Below, one piece after another: positions 34,632-43,611 of a DNA stretch of 64,000 bases (its first letter is position 1; each line of letters starts with the position of its first letter). The DNA comes from Thermococcus gammatolerans EJ3. GTDB taxonomy: Archaea; Methanobacteriota_B; Thermococci; Thermococcales; Thermococcaceae. The stretch is taken from the NCBI RefSeq assembly GCF_000022365.1, contig NC_012804.1:434001-498000 (forward strand). The letters are read 5' to 3'. A program made the translations under genes and the position numbers. The notes under the pieces were generated by a model that had not been told where the DNA came from, ran no database searches, and saw only the letters and a list, made by a program, of their open reading frames with translations.

Positions 34632-35546
34632 ATGGAGTTCCGGAAGATACAGTTCACAGGCAGAAGTTCCTACATAGTTTCTCTCCCCAAAAAGTGGGTT
34701 GTGGAGAACAACCTTAAACAGGGCGATACGGTCCCAATGGTGATAAATCCCGACGGCAGCATCACTATATTTCCGAGGGAACCTAAGGGCACAGGTGAAA
34801 AAAAGGAGCTCAGGATATCAAAGGAATACTCGCCGGATATGGCGGTGAGGCTTGTTATATCAGCTTACATACAGGGGTACGACACTTTCGAGATCGTCTT
34901 CCAGGAGGAGATGCCCTTCTACAAGGTGAAGATCAGGAAGATACTTCAGGGATTGCCCGGTGTTGAGATAATCCTCGATGAGCCGACGAGGATAATAGCG
35001 AAGAGCCTCCTTGACGAGAGGGAGGTAAACCTCTCGGAGATCCTGATGAGGATCCGTTCGATAGTTATCTCGATGCTCGGTGACCTTGAACTTCTTGCGG
35101 TTAAACCTGGGGAGAGGGAAATCCTGAGGGATCTCCACGATCTCGAAAACGAGCTCGACAGGTTTTACTTCTTGACAATACGAACGGTTAACAGGCTTCT
35201 CTCGCAGCGCACGGTGGTTGAGGAGAGCGGAATCATACGGAGACACTTTGATCTCATTGGCATACTCTTCATAGTCCGCAACATCGAACGCATCGGGGAT
35301 CATATAATCCGCATCTCGGAAGTTCCTGAGCCCCTTGACTTCACCACTCTAAAGGCCCTCTTTACCGAGGTTCTTGATAGGATCTCCGATAGGGATCTCG
35401 GGAAGATAGACAAGCTCATGCTTCGCCTCAAGGGTGAGATAAAGGCCATAGACTCCAAGGAATCGACCGCAAAGGAGAGCTACCGCAGGATCCTCGAGTA
35501 CCTTGAGAACATAGGGGAGACGATAATAAACATGGCCCTGAGCTGA
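34632..35546 (+). CDS. phoU: PhoU-family regulator with AbrB-like N-terminus
   Basis: A 304-residue archaeal PhoU-type protein. The first 45 residues form an AbrB/SpoVT-like swapped-hairpin domain (RKIQFTGRSSYIVSLPKKWV, GDTVPMVINPDGSI), followed by helical PhoU bundles with the metal-binding pattern RNIERIGDHIIRISE. Such proteins modulate phosphate uptake and related signalling. No Pst transporter genes are nearby. ATG 34632 follows GATGAGGT; a TATA-like ATATATTTAA lies about 35 bases upstream. Confidence 0.88.
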   Translation: MEFRKIQFTGRSSYIVSLPKKWVVENNLKQGDTVPMVINPDGSITIFPREPKGTGEKKELRISKEYSPDMAVRLVISAYIQGYDTFEIVFQEEMPFYKVKIRKILQGLPGVEIILDEPTRIIAKSLLDEREVNLSEILMRIRSIVISMLGDLELLAVKPGEREILRDLHDLENELDRFYFLTIRTVNRLLSQRTVVEESGIIRRHFDLIGILFIVRNIERIGDHIIRISEVPEPLDFTTLKALFTEVLDRISDRDLGKIDKLMLRLKGEIKAIDSKESTAKESYRRILEYLENIGETIINMALS

Positions 35547-35593
35547 TCCCTTAACGTTATAAGCCCACTCCTTACCTAACAATGGGGATTAGA

Positions 35594-36415
35594 ATGAAGG
35601 TCGTTATGTCCACGAAGGTCGATCTGGCATCGATGAACATCAAGGAAAAGCTTGTGGAAAACTTTGGCTTCAGCGAGACCGACGCCCTCTTTGATGGAAA
35701 CCCCGTTTTCAGGAGGGGGGATGTTCTTCTACTGACAACCAACGAGGAGATGATCTACTATGACAACCTGGATGCTGCGATTGAGACCCAGCTGGGGATT
35801 AAGCCTGAACTCATCGTCTTCGCTTCGAGGCACGCGAGCAAGGCCAAGATGCCCGCCCTAACAACCCACGTGACAGGGAACTGGGGGAAAGCCATGTACG
35901 GTGGCAAAGATCGTTCTCTGGCCATTGCCCATCCCACAGCTATGAAACTCGCCCTCCTTAAGCTCAATGAGCTCAACGATCTCGGCTGGACCGTCTGCTA
36001 TGAGGCCACTCACCACGGGCCAAGTGAGCTCAATGTGCCCAGCCTTTTCATCGAGATAGGTTCGAGTGAGGAGGAGTGGGTTAACGACCGTGCCGGTGAA
36101 ATTCTCGCGGAGACGATAGTTCACGTTCTTGAGAACGCCGGGAAAAAACATGAATTCAAGCCAGCCCTTGGGATAGGAGGAGGGCACTATGCCCCAAAGC
36201 AGACAAAGCGTGCCCTGGAGGGTGAGTTGGCTTTCGGCCATATACTCCCCAAATACGCGCAACCCGTCGACGAAGCTATGCTAACGAAGGCCATCGAGAG
36301 AACTCTGGGTGGGGTCGAGGTTATATATGTGGACTGGAAAGGGACCAAGGGGGAGATGAGGCGGAAGGCCCGAGACTTGGCCGAAAAGCTCGATCTTGAA
36401 TTCATCCGGGATTGA
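35594..36415 (+). CDS. dtdA: D-aminoacyl-tRNA deacylase (archaeal DTD2)
   Basis: A 273-residue DtdA. Family segments are [47 protein letters not shown] and [14 protein letters not shown], which hold the conserved His residues. It hydrolyses D-aminoacyl-tRNA so that D-amino acids do not enter protein. ATG 35594 is preferred over ATG 35582 because GGGGATT then serves as ribosome site. Confidence 0.95.
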
Positions 36416-36481
36416 AAAATGACGAAAGGTTTAAAGACTTCAAGATCAACATAACCCAGCGTTGGCCATCTATGTAGCTAA

Positions 36482-36516
36482 GTTTATATACTTGCAGCCT
36501 GCATTTACGTGCAGGC
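36482..36516 (+). promoter_or_regulatory. ftsZ promoter with a perfect hairpin at the transcript start
   Basis: TATA element GTTTATATA (36482-36490) is followed by GCCTGCA (36497-36503), a 6-base loop, and TGCAGGC (36510-36516). The expected start of transcription is around 36512, so the palindrome lies between TATA and start and is more likely a protein-binding operator than an RNA hairpin. About 30 bases then lead to the ftsZ ATG. Confidence 0.6.
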
Positions 36517-36543
36517 GTCAAATTGCACCCGGAGGGTCGGAAG

Positions 36544-37665
36544 ATGTTGAAACTGATTGAAGATGCCATTGATAAAACTGCCGCTCCCGTTCAGTCAAAG
36601 ACTGAGCCTCAGGTTGAGGTTCAGAGTGACATTGATGAGGAGCTCAGGAAGCTTCTGGAGCAGATTCAGGCAAAGATTTACGTTGTTGGTGTCGGCGGAG
36701 CTGGTTGCAACACGATCAACAGGATGATGCAGGTTGGTATTCAGGGGGCCAAAGTAATAGCAGTCAACACTGACGCCCAGGACCTCCTCAAGATCAGGGC
36801 TCACAAGAAGATACTCATAGGTAAGGAACTCACCCGTGGACTTGGAGCCGGCAACAATCCCAAGGTCGGTGAAGAGGCTGCCAAAGAGAGTGAGAGGGAA
36901 ATCCGGGAAGCCCTAGAAGGAGCAGACATGGTTTTCGTTACCTGCGGTCTCGGTGGTGGAACAGGTACCGGTGCAGCCCCAGTAATAGCGGAGATGGCGA
37001 AGAAGATGGGTGCCCTAACGGTGTCCGTCGTGACACTCCCCTTCACTGTTGAGGGAATAAGACGCATCAAGAACGCCGAATACGGTCTTGAGAGGCTTAG
37101 GAAGGCCAGTGACACCGTTATAGTCATCCCGAACGACAAGCTCATGGAAGTTGCCCCGAACCTCCCGATCCACATGGCCTTCAAGGTCGCTGACGAGATA
37201 CTCGTCCAGGCCGTCAAGGGCATCACCGAGCTCATCACCAAGCCAGGACTTGTTAACCTCGATTTCAACGATGTCAGGGCAGTTATGAAAGACGGCGGTG
37301 TGGCGATGATAGGCATCGGCGAGAGCGACAGCGAGAAGAGGGCTTTGGAGGCCGCCCAGCAGGCACTCAACAGTCCGCTTCTCGACGTTGACATAAGCGG
37401 TGCCAAGGGCGCTTTGATAAGCATCAGCGGAAGCGACGTCAAGCTTGAGGAGGCCCAGCAGATCATCGAACTCGTCACCAGCAAGCTCGATCCCGAGGCG
37501 CAGGTCATCTGGGGTATTCAGCTCGACGAGGAACTTGAAAAGATGATCAGGATTCTCCTCGTTGTTACTGGAGTTAGCTCTCCGTACGCCGTCACCGAGG
37601 AAGAGAGCTCCCCCTATGGGGAGGAGGAGAGAAGGGTAGTAAGGCTCGATCTTGAGGAGTTCTGA
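36544..37665 (+). CDS. ftsZ: Cell division protein FtsZ
   Basis: A 373-residue FtsZ. Visible: N-terminal [15 protein letters not shown], the tubulin signature [18 protein letters not shown], the T7 loop region [11 protein letters not shown] and [16 protein letters not shown]. An N-terminal extension of about 40 residues and an acidic C-terminus ending [11 protein letters not shown] flank the GTPase. It polymerises into the division ring. ATG 36544 has GGAGGG at good spacing. It heads the run ftsZ-secE-spt5-rpl11, a standard euryarchaeal order. Confidence 0.96.
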   Translation: MLKLIEDAIDKTAAPVQSKTEPQVEVQSDIDEELRKLLEQIQAKIYVVGVGGAGCNTINRMMQVGIQGAKVIAVNTDAQDLLKIRAHKKILIGKELTRGLGAGNNPKVGEEAAKESEREIREALEGADMVFVTCGLGGGTGTGAAPVIAEMAKKMGALTVSVVTLPFTVEGIRRIKNAEYGLERLRKASDTVIVIPNDKLMEVAPNLPIHMAFKVADEILVQAVKGITELITKPGLVNLDFNDVRAVMKDGGVAMIGIGESDSEKRALEAAQQALNSPLLDVDISGAKGALISISGSDVKLEEAQQIIELVTSKLDPEAQVIWGIQLDEELEKMIRILLVVTGVSSPYAVTEEESSPYGEEERRVVRLDLEEF

Positions 37666-37727
37666 AACCGTTACCTTTTTATTTGCTTTTAATCTCGCCT
37701 TAAGCAAGCGAAGTAGGGGTGTTCATC

Positions 37728-37922
37728 ATGAGCGGGAACTACGTTGAGAAGATCAAGAACTTCCTTTCAGAGTCCAGGAGGGTCCTCCTCGTAACCAGAA
37801 AGCCAAGCTGGAAGGAGTACAAGCTCGCGGCTAAGATAACGGGGCTTGGAATGATCATAATTGGAACAATTGGTCTGCTCATAACTATGATCGGCTATCT
37901 GGTCATGGGCACCGGTCTCTGA
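37728..37922 (+). CDS. secE: Preprotein translocase subunit SecE (Sec61 gamma)
   Basis: A 64-residue protein: amphipathic N-terminal helix ([19 protein letters not shown]), the conserved KPSWKEYK turn, and one membrane helix ([23 protein letters not shown]). SecE clamps the SecY channel. ATG 37728 follows GGGGTG. The stop overlaps an ATG in front of spt5. Confidence 0.95.
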   Translation: MSGNYVEKIKNFLSESRRVLLVTRKPSWKEYKLAAKITGLGMIIIGTIGLLITMIGYLVMGTGL

Positions 37923-37933
37923 TGGTGGTTCCC

Positions 37934-38392
37934 ATGAGCGAGGGCAAGATATTCACAGTGAGGGTCACGGTTGGTCAGGAAGAGACCACCGCGAAGCTGA
38001 TCTACAGCAAGGTTAAAACTTACAACCTGCCTGTTTATGCCATCCTCGCTCCAAGCAAGGTTAAGGGTTACATCTTCGTTGAGGCCCCCAGCAAAAGCGC
38101 CGTGGACGAGGCAATAAAGGGCATCAGGCACGCTAGGGGGACTCTGCCCGGCGAGGTCAAGTTCGAGGAGATAGAGCACTTCCTTGAGGAGAAGCCAGCT
38201 GTGAGTGGCTTCGAGCCCGGCGATATAGTTGAACTCATCTCGGGCCCGTTCAAGGGGGAGAAGGCCAAGGTCGTTAGGGTCGATGAGAGCAAGGATGAGA
38301 TAGTCGTTGAGCTCATCGGTGCAATAGTCCCGATCCCCGTTACCGTGAGGGGAGAATACGTTAGACTTATAAGCAAGCACCAAAAGGAGTGA
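37934..38392 (+). CDS. spt5: Transcription elongation factor Spt5 (NusG)
   Basis: A 152-residue Spt5: NGN domain ([18 protein letters not shown]) and a C-terminal KOW domain ([21 protein letters not shown]). It binds the RNA polymerase clamp with Spt4 (49157-49345) to raise processivity. ATG 37934 is used with GGTGGT upstream; ATG 37922, overlapping the secE stop, is an alternative four codons earlier. Confidence 0.95.
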   Translation: MSEGKIFTVRVTVGQEETTAKLIYSKVKTYNLPVYAILAPSKVKGYIFVEAPSKSAVDEAIKGIRHARGTLPGEVKFEEIEHFLEEKPAVSGFEPGDIVELISGPFKGEKAKVVRVDESKDEIVVELIGAIVPIPVTVRGEYVRLISKHQKE

Positions 38393-38420
38393 ACGGTTTA
38401 CAGGTTGAGAGGTGAGAACG

Positions 38421-38918
38421 ATGCCACAGGTCGTTGAAGTCCTCGTTGAGGGAGGAAAGGCCTCACCCGGACCCCCACTTGGTCCGGCAATTGGTCCACT
38501 TGGATTAAACGTCAAGCAGGTCGTCGATGAGATAAACAAGGCAACCAAAGAGTTCGAGGGAATGCAGGTTCCCGTTAAGATCATCGTTGAGGATCCCAAG
38601 AAGAAGACCTTCAGGATTGAAGTCGGTATCCCGCCCACAAGCCAGCTCATCAAGAAGGAACTCGGCATCCCCAAGGGTTCAAGCGAGCCCGTCCACAGCC
38701 CGGTTGGGAATCTGACAATGGAGCAGGTCATAAAGATAGCCAAGATGAAGATCGACCAGATGCTCGCTCCGACCCTGAAGGCTGCTTCGAAGGAGGTCAT
38801 AGGCACAGCCCTCAGCATGGGAGTCACCGTCGAGGGCAAGGATCCAAGGGAAGTCCAGAGAGAGATCGACGAGGGCCTTTACGATGAGCTCTTTGCCAAG
38901 GCAGAAGAGGCCGAATGA
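38421..38918 (+). CDS. rpl11: Ribosomal protein L11
   Basis: A 165-residue uL11 with [22 protein letters not shown], the Gly/Pro-rich N-terminal signature, and a C-terminal rRNA-binding domain. It forms the GTPase-associated centre with 23S rRNA. ATG 38421 follows GAGGTGAG. It is the last gene before the internal promoter of the L1-L10-L12 group. Confidence 0.96.
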
Positions 38919-38951
38919 GGCCTCTTCTCTCCGAATTTAGGGGTCATGGAA

Positions 38952-39009
38952 AAGTTTAAAAACTCATTCCTTTACGCATCTTTGATTCTTCGTCCTTGCT
39001 AAAATCAAA
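38952..39009 (+). promoter_or_regulatory. Internal promoter and leader hairpin before rpl1
   Basis: AAAAGTTTAAAAAC (about 38950-38963) is a BRE/TATA that restarts transcription for L1-L10-L12 near 38982. The leader starts with TTTGATT (38981-38987), which pairs with AATCAAA (39003-39009). Archaeal L1 is known to repress its own mRNA by binding a mimic of its rRNA site, so this leader is a candidate; no clear rRNA mimic was identified. Confidence 0.45.
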
Positions 39010-39030
39010 AAAGAAAGGGAGGGCTGTAAA

Positions 39031-39681
39031 GTGGCCTTCGACAGGCAGAAAGTCGTGGAAGCGGTGAAGGAGGCGAAGGCCCGGGCCAAGCCGCGTAACT
39101 TCACACAGACCGTCGAGATGGCAGTCAACCTCAAGGATATAGACCTCCGCAAGCCGGAGAACAGGTTTAAGCTTGAGGTTGTACTGCCTCACGGTCGTGG
39201 GAAGGAGCCCAAAATCGCGGTCATCGCTGATGGTGCCGTTGCCGAGGCGGCTAAAAGGCTCGGGCTTGATGTGATTAGTGGTGAACAGCTTGAGGAACTC
39301 GCGAAGAGCCCGAGGGAAGCGAGAAAGCTGGCGAAGCGCTATGACTTCTTCATTGCCGCGGCTCCGCTGATGCCCAAGATAGGTAGGTACCTCGGTAGGT
39401 ACCTTGGTCCGAGGAACAAGATGCCACAGGTCGTTCCGCCGACCCTGACCAACCTCGAGCCCATAGTCAACAGGCTCAAGAAGACCGTCAGGATACAGCT
39501 CAAGAACAATCCGGTTGTCCACGCTCCTATTGGAACTGAGGACATGGACGACGAGAAGTTAGCGGAGAACGCCGAGGCGGTTCTCAACGCCATCATCAAC
39601 AAGCTTGAGCGCGGCGAGAACCAGGTGAAGTCAGTGTACATCAAGACCACAATGGGACCGGCCGTTAAGGTTGAGAGGTGA
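39031..39681 (+). CDS. rpl1: Ribosomal protein L1
   Basis: A 216-residue uL1 with [20 protein letters not shown] at the rRNA-binding N-terminus and the signature region [17 protein letters not shown]. It lines the L1 stalk that handles E-site tRNA. The start is GTG 39031, seven bases after GGGAGGG. It overlaps rpl10 at the 3' end region. Confidence 0.96.
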   Translation: MAFDRQKVVEAVKEAKARAKPRNFTQTVEMAVNLKDIDLRKPENRFKLEVVLPHGRGKEPKIAVIADGAVAEAAKRLGLDVISGEQLEELAKSPREARKLAKRYDFFIAAAPLMPKIGRYLGRYLGPRNKMPQVVPPTLTNLEPIVNRLKKTVRIQLKNNPVVHAPIGTEDMDDEKLAENAEAVLNAIINKLERGENQVKSVYIKTTMGPAVKVER

Positions 39682-39686
39682 GGGAG

Positions 39687-40709
39687 ATGGCCCACGTAGC
39701 CGAGTGGAAGAAGAAAGAAGTGGAAGAGCTTACCAAGATCATCAAGAGCCACCCAGTGATTGCCCTAGTTGACGTGGCCGGTGTCCCCGCTTATCCGCTC
39801 AGCAAGATGCGTGACAAACTCCGCGGGAAGGCTCTCCTCAGGGTCAGCAGGAACACCCTCATCGAGCTGGCCATAAAAAGGGCCGCTCAGGAGCTCAACA
39901 AGCCTGACCTCGAGAAGCTCGCCGACTACATCGAGGGCGGTGCTGCCATACTCGCCACCGAGATGAACCCGTTCAAGCTCTACAAGCTCCTCGAGGAGAG
40001 CAAAACCCCAGCTCCTGCAAAGCCAGGGGCAGTCGTTCCAAAGGACGTTGTTATTCCTGCAGGACCGACTTCCCTTGCGCCGGGTCCGTTAGTCGGTGAG
40101 ATGCAGGCCCTTGGAATTCCAGCGAGGATTGAGAAAGGTAAGGTCACCATACAGAAGGATTACACCGTTCTCAAGGCAGGGGAAGTCATAACCGAGCAGC
40201 TCGCGAGAATCCTCAACGCCCTTGGTATTGAGCCCCTTGAAGTCGGCCTCAACCTGCTTGCGGCTTACGAGGATGACATCATTTACACTCCGGACGTTCT
40301 CGCGATAGACGAGCAGGAGTACATCAACATGCTCCAGCAGGCCTACATGCACGCTTTCAACCTGTCGGTTAACACCGCCTATCCGACCAAGCAGACCATC
40401 GAGGCCATCATCCAGAAGGCTTATCTTGGAGCCAAGAACGTCGCGGTCGAGGCCGGTTACATCACACCTGAGACCGTCGAGGACATCCTTGGCAGGGCGA
40501 TACGTGCTTTCCTGCTCATAGCACAGAACCTGCCCGAGGAGTTGCTCGATGAGAAGACCAAAGAGCTTTTAAATGCTCAAGCCCAAGTGGCCGTTGCGGC
40601 CCCTCAGCCAGCTGAGGAGAAGGTTGAGGAGGCCGAGGAGGAAGAGGAAGAAGAGGAGGAAGCAAGCGAGGAGGAGGCCCTCGCTGGACTGGGCGCCCTC
40701 TTCGGCTGA
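39687..40709 (+). CDS. rpl10: Ribosomal protein L10 (P0)
   Basis: A 340-residue archaeal uL10/P0: rRNA-binding N-terminus ([19 protein letters not shown]), the archaeal insertion domain, helices that carry L12 dimers, then an Ala/Pro hinge and the acidic tail ending [13 protein letters not shown]. The tail is nearly the same as that of L12 and recruits translation GTPases. ATG 39687 follows GGTGAGGGAG. Confidence 0.96.
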   Translation: MAHVAEWKKKEVEELTKIIKSHPVIALVDVAGVPAYPLSKMRDKLRGKALLRVSRNTLIELAIKRAAQELNKPDLEKLADYIEGGAAILATEMNPFKLYKLLEESKTPAPAKPGAVVPKDVVIPAGPTSLAPGPLVGEMQALGIPARIEKGKVTIQKDYTVLKAGEVITEQLARILNALGIEPLEVGLNLLAAYEDDIIYTPDVLAIDEQEYINMLQQAYMHAFNLSVNTAYPTKQTIEAIIQKAYLGAKNVAVEAGYITPETVEDILGRAIRAFLLIAQNLPEELLDEKTKELLNAQAQVAVAAPQPAEEKVEEAEEEEEEEEEASEEEALAGLGALFG

Positions 40710-40786
40710 AACTTTCAATTTCCCTCGTATCCTGTGGATCCATGTGAAATGGATGAAAAAATGAAGATGATTGGAGGTGTGAAAAG

Positions 40787-41107
40787 ATGGAGTATGTGTA
40801 TGCCGCTCTGCTGCTCCACGCCGCTGGTAAGGAGATAAACGAGGAGAACCTCAAGAAGGTGCTTGAGGCCGCCGGTGTTAGCCCAGATGAGGCCAGGATA
40901 AAAGCCCTCGTTGCCGCCCTTGAGGGTGTCAACATCGACGAGGTCATTGAGAAGGCCGCCATGCCGGTCGCCGCTCCGGTCGCGGTCGCCGCCGCTCCTG
41001 CCCCTGCAGAGGGCGGTGCCGAGGAGGCCCAGGAGGAAGAAGAGGAGGAAGAAGAGGAGGTCAGCGAGGAGGAGGCCCTCGCTGGTCTCGGTGCCCTCTT
41101 CGGCTGA
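40787..41107 (+). CDS. rpl12: Ribosomal protein L12 (P1)
   Basis: A 106-residue archaeal P1/L12: N-terminal dimerisation domain ([19 protein letters not shown]), Ala/Pro hinge, acidic stretch and the conserved tail [13 protein letters not shown]. Several dimers bind L10 and draw factors to the ribosome. GGAGGTG precedes the ATG. The 77 bases between rpl10 and rpl12 hold a small TCCAT/ATGGA hairpin. Confidence 0.96.
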   Translation: MEYVYAALLLHAAGKEINEENLKKVLEAAGVSPDEARIKALVAALEGVNIDEVIEKAAMPVAAPVAVAAAPAPAEGGAEEAQEEEEEEEEEVSEEEALAGLGALFG

Positions 41108-41123
41108 ACTCCTCCCATTTTCT

Positions 41124-41597
41124 TTACTTTCTGACCCTTCTCTTTGAGAGCGCTATTCTCCTGCTCCCCTGATAGTTTCCGCGGTAGGGCCTTTTTGCAG
41201 GTTCTTCAAGCCTTATAAACGCTATCTGAACGAACCTTTCCCCGTATTCCAGAACGACTGGTTCGTTCGATGCGTTGAAAAGCATGAGCGTAAGATTGCC
41301 GTCCCATCCAGGGTCGACCCACGCGAACGAGCCGAGTATCCCCTCTCTTGCCAAACTGCTCCTTATCTTCATGTCACCCATAACATCGTCCGGGAGCTTA
41401 ACCCTTTCGAGAGTTAGGATTAGGGCATGTTTCTTTGGTGGGATAATCACGTTGCCGGCCTCTTCAACATCGATTAGTTTCCCCTCTACGTATGCCTCCT
41501 TTCCGACCCTCAGGTCGTAGCCTGCAGGTTGAAGTGATTCCTTCGAGAAGGGTTCGATGAGTATCTCCTTTTCGATCTTCCAGTCTGGGAGCATCAT
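41124..41597 (-). CDS. dcd: dCTP deaminase
   Basis: A 157-residue Dcd/Dut-superfamily enzyme: QPAGYDLRVGKEAY, KHALILTLERVKLP, the catalytic region SSLAREGILGSFAWVDPGWDG, and a C-terminal GNYQGSRR arm. It deaminates dCTP to dUTP (or, if bifunctional, on to dUMP) for dTTP synthesis. Thymidine kinase at 52973 supplies the salvage route. The start is ATG 41597 or 41594; GGTGG lies upstream. Convergent with rpl12. Confidence 0.93.
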   Translation of the reverse strand: MMLPDWKIEKEILIEPFSKESLQPAGYDLRVGKEAYVEGKLIDVEEAGNVIIPPKKHALILTLERVKLPDDVMGDMKIRSSLAREGILGSFAWVDPGWDGNLTLMLFNASNEPVVLEYGERFVQIAFIRLEEPAKRPYRGNYQGSRRIALSKRRVRK

Positions 41598-41646
41598 GGC
41601 TTTCCACCGCAAGCTTTATTTTGGGTCGCCTTAAAACGGTTCCGAA

Positions 41647-41724
41647 GGGCCGGTGGCCTAGCCTGGATGGGGCGTCGGCCTTCGGAGCCGAAGGTCGCGG
41701 GTTCAAATCCCGCCCGGCCCGCCA
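41647..41724 (+). tRNA. tRNA-Arg (anticodon TCG)
   Basis: Acceptor GGGCCGG/CCGGCCC; anticodon arm TCGGC-CTTCGGA-GCCGA with anticodon TCG; T arm GCGGG-TTCAAAT-CCCGC; discriminator G and encoded CCA (41722-41724). A TATA-like CTTTATTTT (41614-41622) lies about 25-30 bases upstream. No intron. Confidence 0.95.
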
Positions 41725-42034
41725 TACGAAAGACAAGGGGGGCTCCGCCCCAACACCCCCAAAATTTATCTGCACGAGGTTTCATCAAGGTTTGTGATTC
41801 TTGTCTAAAAGGTAATTCTAAGGAGTTTGCGCTTTCAAATGATAGTACTCTCAAAGAATTCTTTTCGAGGAACCCTCTGGGAGAGGTTTCTCTAAGAAGC
41901 GCTCCTTTGGAGCGCGGGAAAAAGTAAACCCACGTGAGAAAGCTTCTAAAATCTAAGAATTCGCATTTTACACGAGTCCATTAAAAGCGCAAACACTCTC
42001 AAAGTGACGCTGCTAAAAGAATCACAACTTTAAT

Positions 42035-42057
42035 GAAACTTTGCCCAGCAAAGTTTC
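42035..42057 (+). repeat. Perfect inverted repeat, 9-bp arms
   Basis: GAAACTTTG, loop CCCAG, CAAAGTTTC. Confidence 0.8.
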
Positions 42058-42062
42058 TTTGG

Positions 42063-42085
42063 TGAAGCTTTTTCCAAAAGCTTCA
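42063..42085 (+). repeat. Perfect inverted repeat, 10-bp arms
   Basis: TGAAGCTTTT, loop TCC, AAAAGCTTCA. Only five bases separate it from the preceding hairpin. Confidence 0.8.
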
Positions 42086-42314
42086 GTGCTGGCGGAAGAG
42101 TGAGTGCTTTTTAGAAGTGCAAGTTTTAGAAGGGGTTTCTACTAAATTTGCTCCTTCTGTGGGGTTTTACTTAAGAATGCGCCCTTTGGGCACCGATAGG
42201 GAGTTGTTGAAGCTGTCTTGATGGGTTTCTCTTTTGTGGTAAACCCGTTTAAAATTATCCAGTTCTCCAGTGCACAGCTAATTTTTGCCCGTTGGTGAGG
42301 GGGGCATTTTTGGT

Positions 42315-42338
42315 CAAGCTTTGCACAAGCAAAGCTTG
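42315..42338 (+). repeat. Perfect inverted repeat, 9-bp arms
   Basis: CAAGCTTTG, loop CACAAG, CAAAGCTTG. It lies just upstream of the tRNA-Gln promoter and could end upstream transcripts. Confidence 0.8.
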
Positions 42339-42346
42339 TGGGGGTA

Positions 42347-42357
42347 AAATTTATAAA
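42347..42357 (+). promoter_or_regulatory. TATA element of tRNA-Gln
   Basis: AAATTTATAAA centred about 32 bases before the tRNA, comparable to the tRNA-Thr promoter. Confidence 0.65.
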
Positions 42358-42384
42358 TCCATCCCGGAACCTATCAACGGGCAC

Positions 42385-42460
42385 AGCCCCGTGGTGTAGC
42401 GGCCAAGCATGCGGGACTCTGGATCCCGCGACCGGGGTTCGAATCCCCGCGGGGCTACCA
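42385..42460 (+). tRNA. tRNA-Gln (anticodon CTG)
   Basis: Acceptor AGCCCCG/CGGGGCT; anticodon arm CGGGA-CTCTGGA-TCCCG with anticodon CTG; T arm CGGGG-TTCGAAT-CCCCG; discriminator A and encoded CCA (42458-42460). No intron. Confidence 0.95.
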
Positions 42461-42869
42461 TTCAACTGGGCTCCAGACGAAATTCGAACCCCATGTTTTA
42501 CTCTCATTCCTAAATTTAACAGCTGGACATTCAGCCGCACTTTTTCAGTATTTCTCTTTCTCTGCTCAACATACCTCCAAAATGTGGGTTATTTTCCAAT
42601 CTTTTATCTATGCTGGATTTCTTCAGGGTTGCACATTCCTATGATTTATTTTAATTTCCAGCTGGGAGACAGCATTTTTGTCCGTTAGTTTTTTTCTAGC
42701 CTTTTTTGATCAATCTGAAAACTTTCAATTGAGAAAATTCAAATTCAAACTTTCTAGGAAGCTTTTTAAGGAGAAGAACACAGAATAGGTAAATAGAAAG
42801 TTATTCAAGGGGCTGGTAATATGTCCAATCCGGACTGCTCTAATCTGAGGGATATCGGGAGGTTTGATA
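42461..42869. other. AT-rich intergenic region with promoter
   Basis: 409 bases between tRNA-Gln and the first winged-helix gene. The right part has a promoter, GCTTTTTAAGG near 42761-42771. A 51-codon open frame (42821-42976, ATG after GGGGCTGGT) begins before the winged-helix gene and overlaps it in another frame; it has no family features. I see no other structure. Confidence 0.5.
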
Positions 42870-43091
42870 ATGAACGAAAATTTGAAGTTAGAGTGCGAGA
42901 TCAGGAACCTCCTGAGATTGAAGGGACCGTTAAGCGTCGCTTTTATTACAAGGTTCTTGAACGAGATGGGGTTTGAGTGCACCCGACAGAAGGTTGAAAG
43001 GGTTCTCAGAGATCTCGTCTCAAGGGGGGTTGTTGAGGCATCACTTCGTTATAACAGACGGAAGCATTACCAGCTGAGGCGGGAGGAATGA
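42870..43091 (+). CDS. Small winged-helix DNA-binding protein
   Basis: A 73-residue winged-helix domain: LECEIRNLLRLKGPLSVAFI (helices 1-2), FLNEMGFECTRQKVERVLRDLVSRGVV (recognition helix), then the wing ASLRYNRRKHYQLR. GGGAGGT precedes ATG 42870. The stop overlaps the next gene by four bases (ATGA), so the two form one unit. The position at the head of the DUF1102/signal-peptidase locus suggests it regulates that locus. Confidence 0.75.
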   Translation: MNENLKLECEIRNLLRLKGPLSVAFITRFLNEMGFECTRQKVERVLRDLVSRGVVEASLRYNRRKHYQLRREE

Positions 43092-43582
43092 TGGCTTCAT
43101 CAGCTTCCTCGAGCGTTATCCTTGGTAACAAGAGACGCATGCTTATGATAGAGTTTCTCCAAATGAAGAATGGACGGGCTGAGCTTAGGGACATAGTCGA
43201 GTACATAGCGGAGAAAGAGGGTAACACGGACAGGAAGCACAGAAAGAGTGTTTATGTCAGTTTGATGCAGACTCACATCCCAAAGCTTGAGAGGGAGGGG
43301 GTAGTTGCCTTTGAGCGTGGGGTCATAACACTCCTCCAGGTCCCCGATAACGTTACCCTCTATATGGAGGTCGTCCAGAGGAACGATATAAGCTGGAGCA
43401 CTTTTTATGCTGGCTTATCGGTGATATTCCTCGTTACCGCGCTGTGGTTTGGAAATCTCCTCCTGGTTTTTGCATCCCTTACTTATTTGATCGTGGCGAT
43501 CTTCCAGCGCATGAAGATGTACCGGATCCTTCAGCCTCGGGACTCAAAAAAAGGAAGAAACACCCGTAGAAATGGGAGGTAA
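43088..43582 (+). CDS. Membrane-anchored winged-helix regulator
   Basis: A 164-residue protein with an N-terminal winged-helix part (NKRRMLMIEFLQMKNGRAELRD to YVSLMQTHIPKLEREGVVAFE) and a C-terminal pair of membrane helices (TFYAGLSVIFLVTALWF and LLLVFASLTYLIVAIF). It resembles the HTH-plus-membrane proteins (DUF7344-like) common in archaea; the family call is tentative. A DNA-binding domain tied to the membrane could pass an envelope signal to the secreted-protein operon downstream. ATG 43088 or 43091. Confidence 0.68.
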   Translation: MMASSASSSVILGNKRRMLMIEFLQMKNGRAELRDIVEYIAEKEGNTDRKHRKSVYVSLMQTHIPKLEREGVVAFERGVITLLQVPDNVTLYMEVVQRNDISWSTFYAGLSVIFLVTALWFGNLLLVFASLTYLIVAIFQRMKMYRILQPRDSKKGRNTRRNGR

Positions 43583-43611
43583 TGCCCCGTTACCCCCTGG
43601 TAACTTCCAAC

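Larger units (their letters stand above)
41725..42384. other. Gene-free region with a cluster of perfect hairpins
   Basis: 660 bases between tRNA-Arg and tRNA-Gln without a credible gene. It contains a run of short inverted repeats: 41739-41751 (GGGGC/GCCCC), 41869-41891 (one G-T pair), 41899-41915 (GCGCTCC/GGAGCGC), 42035-42057 (GAAACTTTG/CAAAGTTTC), 42063-42085 (TGAAGCTTTT/AAAAGCTTCA), 42181-42191 (GCCC/GGGC) and 42315-42338 (CAAGCTTTG/CAAAGCTTG). Short open frames here show no family features. It may be debris of an integrated element beside tRNA genes or a non-coding RNA region. Confidence 0.65.

Noticed and set aside
40630-41105. Near-identical 3' ends of rpl10 and rpl12 as a recombination repeat
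   Set aside because: The shared acidic tail [13 protein letters not shown] is a known common feature of archaeal stalk proteins.
41647-42460. tRNA-Arg and tRNA-Gln as borders of an integrated element
   Set aside because: No repeat of either tRNA 3' end and no integrase or plasmid-type gene was found between or beside them.
42482-42492. ATTCGAACCCC just after tRNA-Gln is the exact reverse complement of part of its T arm, suggesting an attachment site or tRNA remnant
   Set aside because: Only 11 bases, inverted rather than direct, and no integrase gene is in the window.
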